64,000 bases of DNA from Strigamia acuminata (Eukaryota > Arthropoda > Chilopoda > Geophilomorpha > Linotaeniidae): positions 4,650,001-4,714,000 of the forward strand of contig OX442323.1 in the NCBI GenBank assembly GCA_949358305.1. Direction: 5' to 3'. Within the stretch, counting starts at the first letter, position 1. Each line of letters starts with the position of its first letter. Positions 40,338 to 49,485 of the stretch are shown here, piece after piece. Position numbers and translations under genes: made by a program. The notes under the pieces are model-generated. The model had not been told where the DNA came from and made no database searches. It saw only the letters and a program-made list of their open reading frames with translations.

Positions 40338-40875
40338 ATGGGTATTATGAAGTTTTTTTTCTTGTTCTGTTTTCAGGCTTCATTTTTTTTCCTGGTCATA
40401 TGTAACTGTGTTCTTTGTTTAATTTCTGTAAAGGTTACCTTAGTATCTTTCTATTATTTATTATTTCTGCTGCTTTTGGATGTGAATACATTGAATATGG
40501 TGCTAATCATGTCATGTGCAAATATGAAGAAAATGTATACATACGCATAAATTATTTGTTATATTTTTATTTTGAATAATTTAAAAGTGTTTTATTGCAG
40601 AAATGTAAGCCTGACCCAAGAGGATTTACCAAAGCTGACAGTGAAAGAATGCTCAAAATAATTAATGACAAAAGCAGTTAGTTGCTAGTGGACAACAACC
40701 AGGACAACTTTCTGCTTCTAACATGATAGAACTGGTAAATTAATTTTTCTTTAAAAATAGCAAAAAAAATTAGATGTATTTTAATGTACAGGTTTGGGAT
40801 GAAGAATTAGCAAGTATTGTCCAGAGATTGACTGATCAGTGCAAATTCGCTTTAGATAAAAACAGGAGATCTAGT
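40338..40875 (+). pseudogene. C-type CAP pseudogene C3
   Basis: Exon 1 ATGG (40,338-40,341), exon 2 (GYLSIFLLFIISAAFGCEY onward), exon 3 and exon 4 are recognisable with good splice sites. Exon 3 has a one-base loss at NDKS (AAAAGCAGTTAG against AAAAGAGAGTTAG in intact copies), giving an immediate stop. After exon 4 (LTDQCKFALDKNRRSS) the sequence turns to unrelated DNA and exons 5-8 are absent. The upstream box is also degraded. Confidence 0.85.
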
Positions 40876-41458
40876 AGAACCATGAACCAAGGATAACATG
40901 GACACACATGTTCAGTGCGTTTTGCCACTGATTGCGCCGCATAAATAGCCGCACAGTATTTTGGGATGGCAACAGGTAACAGACTTGCTTAGTTGGCAAG
41001 CAATGCATGACACGTGATTTTCAGCGCATGTGCGCAAATGTGTCGTTCTGGTATAAGGCATTACAGATTTCTGGACAATTTTCAGGTCAATTAGTTAAAG
41101 CGCTGTTTCGATTTTTGAAAGTTCGCAACTAATTTTATAGAGGGCGCTAGTTATGAACAGTGAAAAATATTTTTTTTTTACCAAATAGTGGTTGGTTTAA
41201 ACACTGCTGGTAAATGCAAAAAGCTGTTAAACTGAAGCGCTCTTTCTTAGGCAGCAAAGCCACGATCGATAATAGTTTTGCTGGAGTTTTAGGGGACAGA
41301 AAATTTGCATATAGCATAATTAATTAAATAAATGACCAATGACTTAAAATTTCACCTGAGTTAAGGTTCAGTATGATATAAACAAAATCACAAGTTTTCA
41401 GCAAAAAAAATGGATAGGAAAAAAAATTTTCCTATTCAAGAAAGAGCTTGTCCATCAA
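40876..41458. other. Unassigned DNA replacing the 3' half of C3
   Basis: No gene seen. The junction with C3 exon 4 is abrupt, consistent with an insertion or rearrangement. I cannot identify termini. Confidence 0.35.
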
Positions 41459-42230
41459 TTCGCAAGGATTATTACAGTAACATAAGTTTGCTTTATTTTA
41501 CTAATAAAATTGGATATAGAGCATGCAGAAAATTAGAGTGAATATATTTTGAATAAGTTTAGGAATCGCAAACGGTTAAAGAAATACTGACAGAGTGAAA
41601 CTCAAACTTTGCAATTAAAATGAAAGGCTACGGTATCTTTAGTCACATCCTGGATGAAACGGAGCATAATAAAACTGTTAAATCAAATTAAAATAGCTTA
41701 GTTTTGAAAGTAGGTTGGACAACAATACCATAAACTTGGGAAGTATTTATAAGCTTATTCACTCACTAGTTGATCAACAATATTGATGGGTATGAAGTTT
41801 TGTCTTGTTCTGTGTCCAAGCCTCATTTTATTTCAGATTTAACTGTGTACTTTATTTAATTTCTTTGAAGGTTACTTCAGTGTATTTCTATTTATTACCA
41901 TTGTTTCTGCTGCTCTTGGGTGTGAATATATTGAATTTGGCAAAGATCATGTGATGTGCAAATATGAAGAAAATGTACACATGCAATTAATTTGTTATTA
42001 CTATGTTGAATAATTTAAAAAAGTGAATTATTCCAGAAATGTAAGGCTGACCCAAGAGGATTTACCAAAGCTGACAGTGAACGCATGCTGAAAATGTTAA
42101 ATGAAAAAAGAGAGTTAGTTGCTAGTGGAAAACAAACAGGACAACCCTCTGCTTCGAACATGAAACAATTGGTAAATTTTTTTTCTTTGTATGACAATAA
42201 ATCCGATGCCTAGTTCACACTCGAACCACT
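41459..42230. repeat. Segmental duplication shared with 46,490-47,275
   Basis: The upstream region and first three exons of C4 and C6 are nearly the same sequence, starting at AGGATTATTACAGTAACATA (41,466 and 46,497). C4 and C6 are therefore recent duplicates of one unit. Confidence 0.8.
41745..41753 (+). promoter_or_regulatory. TATA box of C4
   Basis: TATTTATAAG occurs ~33-41 bp before the ATG and is repeated before C6 (46,789-46,797). Confidence 0.5.
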
Positions 42231-43781
42231 TACGTTGTGACTGGTATGGTCTTCGCCAGAGTAACCCGGGGACTGATTACACTGGTGTGGGACGCATACT
42301 GACGTAAATAAGACGAGTAGACTCCATATTGTTGGTTGTTGGCCTTTAATACGTTTGTCTAGCGGTTGGAGAATCCCATCTTCCGCCGCACCGGTAACCG
42401 ACCCGTCACACACAGGGTGTGATCCCCATGGGTGACGAGGCGGGTCAACCACAACATTCATGTTGTAATACACGTGGACGATGCAGTATAGAGAACGCCA
42501 TACCAATGAGCGTCGCAATGGTGAATGGTGAGGAGAGCAGAGTTCGCACAGGGCAGGGTTGCCCCTTGCTCACAGGCCTTGGACACGTCTTGTCCCTTTG
42601 GTGGTCACCGCTCCTCTCTCTCTCACATCTCTCTCACATTTCCTCCTCACCACACCACTCAGCTCCCTCCTCCCCTGTACTGGGTCAGTCCACCGCAAGG
42701 GGACTGGCCTTGGGGCCGTAAGGCGGTGTGTGGCAGTGACGCAGGTCATCGTGGGTGGCCAAGCGGTCACAACATAGAAGTTGTGACTTTTAGAAAGTCT
42801 AATTTCTACAAGTGTGAATGATCTATTTTTAGACTGTTCACACTTATTCATTTAAACGCACAGGTTTGGGATGAAGAATTAGCAAAAATTGCGCAAAGAA
42901 GGGCTGATCAGTGCGAATACTCTCCAGGAGGCCAAAAAACAAGTATGTAAACAAACAAACATTTTTTTTAGCTAAAGCTTCACATTATTTGCAAATCGTT
43001 TCAGAAAAGTATGCGAAAGTAGAAACGAATGATTACACGTTCCGCTGCACCAACCCGGACAAGAGCTTAAAAGTAGATGACGCTGTAACTTATTGGTTCG
43101 CTCAAGTTTCAGCTTTTAAAAGTGAAATTAAAAGTCCATTTCAAAGGAATCCAGCTTCTAACCTTTACACTCAAGTAAAAATATGTGAGTAATAGAAGGC
43201 ATTGTGATGCTAAACGATGTAATGTGTTTTATAGATGGTGTGGGCAGAATCCGAAGCTGTGGGTTGCGGTTTTGTATTTTACCGCAAAGATGATAAGAAC
43301 ATGAAGAATGTCGTATGCAACTTTGGTCCTGGGTAAGTAAATCCCTAAGCTTTGCTGTGATGGTTACTGATTAGAAAGTATACGCAAAACCACCACAACG
43401 TTGTCCTAACTCCTATTGGCTAAGCCGGTTTACGCCTAACTGGGGACTGTGCTCTAATACGCGGAAAAGTAGTTCTGTTTATTTTCAATGAATTTCAGCA
43501 AACTTTAAATATGTTATGCTTAACTAATTTGAATGCAGCTAATAATTTATTTTATTTCAAGTTGGTAAAGTAACTATCTGTAATTTCTAGTGGGAATGTG
43601 GATAAAGGCGCAGTGTACAAATTAGGAGCAGCATGCAGTGCATGTCCAAACGGTTGTTCAAAAGAATATCCTTCACTGTGCAGTGAGTATCAATACGTAG
43701 TTATAATAAAAGTTTCAATCAATGATAATCTAAAAGAGTTTTAAAAAAATTTTTTTTATTTTATTTTACTTTTTTAGAGTA
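41786..43781 (+). CDS. CAP/SCP secreted protein C4
   Basis: Eight coding exons: 41,786-41,789, 41,871-41,974, 42,037-42,171, 42,864-42,942, 43,005-43,174, 43,235-43,332, 43,591-43,682 and 43,777-43,781. They total 687 nt, 228 residues. The signal segment is MGYFSVFLFITIVSAALG. Motifs are KDHVMCKYEEN/KCKADPRGF, NEKRELVASGKQTG, VWDEELAKIAQRRADQC, NLYTQ then MVWAESEAVGCGF, VVCNFGPGGN and a tail CSACPNGCSKEYPSLC. The usual His of GHYTQ is replaced (NLYTQ), so the CAP pocket lacks one of its canonical histidines. Intron 3 carries a nested pair of MITEs. Intron 6 carries a truncated copy of the palindromic MITE also present in C7. Confidence 0.88.
42235..42774. mobile_element. TTGTGAC-type MITE in C4 intron 3
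   Basis: Starts TTGTGACTGGTATGGTC and ends GGTGGCCAAGCGGTCACAA. It is nested in a smaller MITE whose ends read TTCACACTCGAACC and AAGTGTGAA; C7 (50,310-50,400) shows that outer MITE without the insert. The copy in C6 is at 47,275-47,843. ORFs inside (for example 42,419-42,721) are not conserved as proteins between copies. Confidence 0.75.
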
Positions 43782-44229
43782 AGAATCACAACTTGTTTAG
43801 CTGTTGATAAATTCACATATCAATCTGTTACGAATGTATTCTTTTATTTCTTTGGTTTAATTTCAATTCAATAAATAAGTTTTGTCCTATTTTAAAACCT
43901 AGCCAGTTGATTTTAATAATTCATAGTTAAGGTGTAGAATTTTGTTTTATTTTTAATGATTTTATAAGCTGGTGCTTGTAAAGGAATAACGACAAAGTAA
44001 AAATCAAACGTTGCAGTTAAATTTATATGCTATATAAGTCACATCCTGGATAAAATAAAGCATAATAAAACTGTTTAATTAAATCGAATTAAAAGTTTGA
44101 TGTTGAAAGTTGAGTGGATAACAATAACATAAACTTAGAGAATTTTATTGAGCAGTTGATTAACAATATTGATGAGTAAGAATTATTTTACAAGTTCTGT
44201 TTTCACTTTTCAGCTCTAACTGTCTAGTC

Positions 44230-44498
44230 CAGCGGTCGCCAAAAGGTCAAAACTTGGACCGTGGTTTTTTGGTGTTTTTATTCTTATTTTTCCTGTTTTG
44301 TTTCGTGTTTTTTAGGTTTTATTGGTATTTTTTGGGTTGTGTGTGTTTACTGGGGGGGATTTATTTGTTTTTTAACTGTTTTTTCCGTTTTCTTAGGTTT
44401 TTACAAGTAGTAAGGTTTTTAAGTGTTTTTTTTTCTGGACCTCGATAAAAATTTTCAATAGTATCCGGACTCCACTTAAAATTACTTGCCGACACCTG
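44230..44498. mobile_element. hAT-like MITE in the C5 pseudogene
   Basis: Termini are CAGCGGTCGCCAA and TGCCGACACCTG. GTCTAGTC (44,222-44,229) and GTCTAGTT (44,499-44,506) form the 8-bp target duplication. C8 at ~52,629 has the uninterrupted site. The interior is T-rich. Confidence 0.8.
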
Positions 44499-44528
44499 GT
44501 CTAGTTTATGTTGTTAACTTTCTGTGAA

Positions 44529-44650
44529 GGTTACTTTAATGCATTTCTATGCATTGTCGTTATTTCTGCTGCTTGTGGGTGTACTAGTCATTACAAACAA
44601 TATGGCGTTGATCACGTCATGTGTAAATAAATATCCTGCACTGTGCAGTG
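44529..44650 (+). pseudogene. C-type CAP pseudogene C5, exon 2 fused to exon 7
   Basis: After a GTGAAG acceptor, exon 2 (GYFNAFLCIVVISAACGC to DHVMCK) continues without intron into the last part of the tail exon (YPALC and its GTGAGT donor). A TAA lies at the fusion. All CAP-domain exons are deleted. It is closest to C8, sharing YKQYGVDHVMCK. Confidence 0.8.
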
Positions 44651-44867
44651 AGTATTAATTGTTATAATTCTAGTTCTAATCAATTATAATCTAAAGGAAT
44701 TTTATTTTATTTTAGAATCGACGCTTCATGATCATCATGTTTAGCAAAGCTATTGAGAAAGTTACTTCTCAATCTGTTGTGTGTTTTCTTATTTATTTTC
44801 TTATTTATTGGTCTTCGGTATTTAATTTCAATAAATAAGTTGTGTATTTACGTCTCAACTCCAACTA

Positions 44868-45272
44868 TACTCTGGCTCATCGTAAGAGGGGACCAGTTCC
44901 TATTGGCCGAGCCATTTCACTGGTGTAGGTGTACATAAAAGTAGGCCAAAATACCAGAAACACAATAGATGTAAAGACATTGCAATCGATTGCCTAGGTA
45001 ACTGGCAAAATTCAAAAATTGCTTGCTTTAATGACGAACTAAACAAACATGTATTTTGAAAAAGTAATAGCATAAAACATAGCTTTAAGACTTTTTAAAA
45101 CATTTTATTATTAAATAAAAGTCAATTGACATCATTTCAACCATCTACAATAATCAAACAAATTAAAAACACAACAAAACTACATTTCCTGGTGGTAGTA
45201 TAAAGGCAACGGTTAGAAGTAAACAGGCTCGGCCAATAGGAACTGGTCCCCCTCTTACGATGAGCCAGAGTA
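44868..45272. mobile_element. Palindromic MITE, TACTC family, copy 2 (arms TACTCTGGCTCATCG)
   Basis: Both ends read TACTCTGGCTCATCGTAAGA inward, flanked by TA. Inner ATTGGCCGAGCC is shared with the other copies. The outer ~35 bp differ completely from copy 1. Confidence 0.85.
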
Positions 45273-45422
45273 TACTTGATTTTATTAATGGGATTATTTG
45301 GACTGATACACCTTTTCAATGAATCTATAAATCCTATTGAAGCAAGTAATTTAAAGACATTTTAAGATGACCCTGGATGGCATTTGTTGTGTATTTGCTT
45401 TCATTCATAAATTTACTGTTGG
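45273..45422. other. Relic of the eight-cysteine gene
   Basis: CATTGGACTG-like degraded sequence, then AATGAATCTATAAATCCT and GAAGCAAGTAAT, corresponds to exon 2 of the gene at 39,590 with internal losses. It is not coding. Confidence 0.5.
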
Positions 45423-46401
45423 CACTTGTATTCACACTCGCGTAGGGTTTCTGTTTTCCCGCCTTTTTAAAATTCCCGGTTCCCGGTACCAAAATGGCCG
45501 ATACTCCCGGGAAATCGGTACTCCCGGGACCAAAAAAGGTCAGGCGAGAGGCGACGAAAAATGACAAAATATGGCCGTTTTTTGTCAAAAATAGCCATTT
45601 TTAGCAATTTTGAGCCATTTTTCATGGTAAAAATGGCCGTTTTCCATCAAAAGTGGCCGTTTTTGGTCAAGAATGGCCGTTTTCTATAATGAATGGCTGT
45701 TTTTGATCAAGAATGGCCGTTTTTCGTCAAAAATAGGCATTTTTCGTTAAAAATGGCCATTTTTTAGCCATTTTTCGTTTAAAATGGCCATTTTTTAGCC
45801 ATTCTTCGTTCAAAATGGCCATTTTTAGCCATTTTTCGTTAAAAATAGCCATTTTCTTCAGTGAAACGTTACAAAATTTAACGTTTGACCGACGAAAATG
45901 ATGTTTCAGCAACGAATTTTTGACGGAACCGGTTTTTCTCCAATTTCCCGGTTCCCGGTACCGTGATTTCTCACCGGGATTCCCGGGAAATCGGTACCCC
46001 GGTTTCCCGGTACCGAAACCCTACACTCGCGCAACGCAAGGAATAATTAGGCAAACCAGTGTCTGTTCACACTGTAGGGCACGTGTGAACAGCTGAAACA
46101 ATTGATGTTGCATCTGGCCAATCAGATGGTTTCAACGAAACCTGGAATTGGATCTAGTTCTAGAACTAGTTTCAGAATCCAAAAATGGCGGCCTGTTTGC
46201 ATGTGGCAAAGTCTCGCCAACCAGACGTGAATCGACGAGAGTTGGAGTCGATCGTGATTGGTTGGCCGCAAGACCTTTCCTTGCATAGCGCCGCTTACTT
46301 CAACTTGAAGCATGAATTGGCGTCAACGTCAAGAATTTTTGGACGCAAGCAGCTTGCGTTGCGTCAGTTTTCTTGCGTTGTGCCTAGTGTGAACACAAGT
46401 G
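45423..46401. mobile_element. MITE with termini CACTTGTATTCACACT, interrupted by a hAT-like element
   Basis: The left end CACTTGTATTCACACT with CAACGCAAG and the right end CTTGCGTTG with AGTGTGAACACAAGTG are inverse copies. The element at 45,443-46,023 is inserted in its left arm. Confidence 0.65.
45443..46023. mobile_element. hAT-like MITE with internal tandem repeat, 8-bp TSD CACTCGCG
   Basis: Starts TAGGGTTTCTG and ends CCGAAACCCTA. CACTCGCG is duplicated exactly (45,435-45,442 and 46,024-46,031). Subterminal TTCCCGGTACC repeats occur in both orientations. The centre (45,545-45,860) is a tandem array of AAAATGGCCGTTTTT-like units. Confidence 0.88.
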
Positions 46402-46826
46402 TGAACTTAGCTTAAGTCTTGCATTCAGCTATTCAAGTAGCTGTTGGAGTTCAAATTTTCTGAGTTTATTAGTAATTGGTGGCTTAAATGTGACAAAGAT
46501 TATTACAGTAACATAAGTTTGGTTTATTTTACTAATAAAATTGGATATAGAGCATGCAGAAAATTAGAGTGAATATATTTTGAATAAGTTTATGAATCGC
46601 AAACGATTAAAGAAATACTGACAGAGTGAAAATCAAACGTTGCAATTAAAATTAAAGGCTACGGTATCTTTAGTCACATCCTGGATGATAAGCATAAGCA
46701 TAATAAAAGCATAATAAAACTGTTAAATCAAATTAAAATAGCTTAGTTTTGAAAGTAGTTGGGACAACAATACCATAAACTTTGGAAGTATTTATAAGCT
46801 TATTTACTAGTTGATCAACAATATTG

Positions 46827-49278
46827 ATGGGTATGAAGTTTTGTCTTGTTCTGTGTCCAAACCTCATTTTATTTCAGATGTAACTGTATACTTTTTTTAA
46901 TTTCTGTGAAGGTTACTTCAGTGTATTTCTATTTATTGCCATTGTTTCTGCTGCTCCTGGATGTGAATATATTGAATTTGGCACTGGTCATGTGATGTGC
47001 AAATATGAAGAAAATGTACACATGCAATTAATTTATTATTACTGTGTTGAATAATTTAAAAAAGTGAATTATTCCAGAAATGTAAGGCTGACCCAAGAGG
47101 ATTTACCAAAGCTGACAGTGAACGCATGCTGAAAATGTTAAATGAAAAAAGAGAGTTAGTTGCAAGTGGAAAACAAACAGGACAACCTTCTGCTTCGAAC
47201 ATGAAACAATTGGTAAATTTTTTTTTTGTATGACAATAAATCTGATGCCTAGTTCACACTCGAACCATTTACGTTGTGACCGGTATGGTCTTCGCCAGAG
47301 TAACCCGGGACTGATTACACTGGTGTGGGACGCATACTCACGTAAATAAGACGAGTAGACTCCATATTGTTGGTTGTTGGCCTTTAATACGTTTGTTTAG
47401 GGGTTGGAGAATTCCATCTCCCGCTACTGGAATGCCAATAAGGAACGCCGCACCGGTAACCGACCCGTCACACACAGGGTGTGAGCCCCATAGATGACGA
47501 GGCCGGTCAAGCACAACATTCATGTCGTAGTACTTACCTACGACCCATGCAGCCAATCGTGGACGATGCAGTATAGAGAACGCCATACCACTGAGCGTCG
47601 CAGTGGTGAATGGTGAGGAGAGCAGAGTTCGCACAGGGCCATACAGGGCCTTGGACACGTCTTGTCTCTTCAGTGGTTCACCGCTCCTCTCTCTCTCACA
47701 TCTCTCTCACATTTTCTCCTCACCACACCACTCAGCTCCCCCCTCCCCTGTACTGGGTCAGTCCACCGCAAGAAGACTGGCCTTGGGGCCGTAAGGCGGT
47801 GTGTGGCAGTGACGCAGGTCATCGTGGGTGGCCAAGAGGTCACAACATAGAAGTTGTGACTTTTAGAAAGTCTAATTTCTACAAGTGTGAATGATCTATT
47901 TTTAGACTGTTCACACTTATTCATTTAAACGCACAGGTTTGGGATGAAGAATTAGCAAAAATTGCCCAGAGATTGACTGATCAGTGCGAAATCATCCCAA
48001 ATAGAAACCGGAAAACTAGTAGGACAAACAAACATTTTATAGGAAAAACTTCACATAAATATTGCAATTTATTTCAGAAAAATATAACACTGTAGGAGTG
48101 AATGAATACCTGTTTCCGTGCAGCGGTCATTCAGACAATAAATTAGATGTAAATGCCGTTGTAAATGCTTTTTTCAAAGGAGTTGCACAGTTTAAAAGCG
48201 AAAACATACATCCATTCAAAGCAACTGCAGAAACTAGCAGTTACACTCAGGTAAAGTTATGAATAAATATGATTAAACGTTGTGCGACCAACTGGCACCA
48301 GTCGGCCCTGGCAACATTATCATGATGATCCTCAGCAGCTCCTATGCTCACAGTTTTGTGTGGCAATATACGATGTATCATCGTATTTTTCTCGGTGTTT
48401 TGTAGGTGGTGTGGGCAAAATCCGAAGCTATTGGTTGCGGTTATGCGTATTACTCAAAAGATAATAAGAATATAAAACATGTCGTATGCCACTTTGGTCC
48501 TAGGTAAGTAAATTCTCAAGCCGGCTTTGCTAGGTCTTTCGAAATAAAATGTACTGTTTAAGACAAAGTAAAGGGTGTCCCAAAATTGACGCAAGATTTG
48601 AATTAACCGCCATTTGTGCAGTAAATTGTTGGCAACCCTGAAACAACAATGATTTGACATCTAAGAGTTTAGGGTTCTTTCTGCCGAAATTGGATGATAT
48701 TGATGTGGCCAATATGTGGTTTCAACAAGACGGTGCAAGAAAAGGGGCCAATTCTGATCACCGAAACTGGTGATGTCTTATGCAGTAATTGAATTGTTTC
48801 ACGGGCTGTATGGCATGTGGCAACGTCTTGTTGAAACCACATATTGGCCACATCAATATCATCCAATTTTTCGGCAGAAAGACCCCTAAACTCTCAGCTG
48901 TCAAATCATTGTTGTTCCAGGGTTGCCAACAATTTACTGCACAAATGGCGGCAAATTCAAATCTTGCGTCAATTTTGGGACGCCCTTTAGATGCAAATGC
49001 ATCTCTGCTGATGGTAATTGATTATACGGGAATCCCGGGTGGCAATTTAGGGAAACTTTAAGTATTTGCTTAAGCGATTTGAATGCAATTTCTTTAGTGG
49101 GAATGTACAAAGCGGCAAAATGTACAAATTAGGAATAGCCTGCAGTGCATGTGAAAAGGAGTGTTCTAAAGAATATCCTTCACTGTGCAGTGAGTATCAA
49201 TAGTTGTAATAGAAGTTCCAATCTGTGATAATCTAAGTGGAAAAAAATGTCCTGTTTATTTTATACTTTTTAGATTAA
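46827..49278 (+). CDS. CAP/SCP secreted protein C6
   Basis: Eight coding exons: 46,827-46,830, 46,912-47,015, 47,078-47,212, 47,937-48,018, 48,078-48,250, 48,406-48,503, 49,098-49,189 and 49,274-49,278. They total 693 nt, 230 residues. The signal segment is MGYFSVFLFIAIVSAAPG. Motifs are GHVMCKYEEN/KCKADPRGF, NEKRELVASGKQ, VWDEELAKIAQRLTDQC, SSYTQ then VVWAKSEAIGCGYAYY, VVCHFGPRS(G)N-type CAP2 and a tail CSACEKECSKEYPSLCN. CAP1 has Lys for the usual Glu (WAKSEA), and the GHYTQ His is Ser, so the classic CAP tetrad is only partly kept. Introns 3 and 6 hold MITEs. The 5' part is a recent duplicate of C4; the 3' part resembles C8. Confidence 0.86.
47275..47843. mobile_element. TTGTGAC-type MITE in C6 intron 3
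   Basis: Same element and same intron position as 42,235-42,774, with small indels, for example an extra TGGAATGCCAATAAGGAACG at ~47,430. It came with the C4/C6 duplication. Confidence 0.75.
48571..48987. mobile_element. Tc1/mariner-type foldback with transposase pieces in both arms
   Basis: Starts AAGGGTGTCCCAAAATTGAC and ends GTCAATTTTGGGACGCCCTT, flanked by TA (48,569-48,570 and 48,988-48,989). Each arm contains the same piece of a DDE transposase (DDIDVANMWFQQD) in opposite orientation, and the loop continues it (CHTARETIQLLH). It is an inverted dimer-like deletion derivative. Confidence 0.8.
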
Positions 49279-49485
49279 GAATCGCAACAAGCATATTGAT
49301 GTCCGGTTTTATTTCATTCGAGACTGGCTGTGAAGGAATAATATGACATAGTAAAAATCAAACTTTGCAATTAAAATTAAATGTTGCAGTATATATAGTC
49401 ACATCCTGGATAAAATAAAGCACAATAAAACTGTTTAATCAAATTAAATGAGTTTAATGTTGAGAGTAAGGTGGTCGTGGATATG

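Noticed and set aside
42419-42851. ORFs of 93-100 codons on both strands in the C4 intron, repeated near 47.6 kb
   Set aside because: They lie inside TTGTGAC-type MITE copies, and the frames are not kept as proteins between copies.
44254-44448. 64-codon ORF rich in Phe and Leu, resembling a membrane protein
   Set aside because: It is the T-rich interior of the hAT-like element in the C5 pseudogene.
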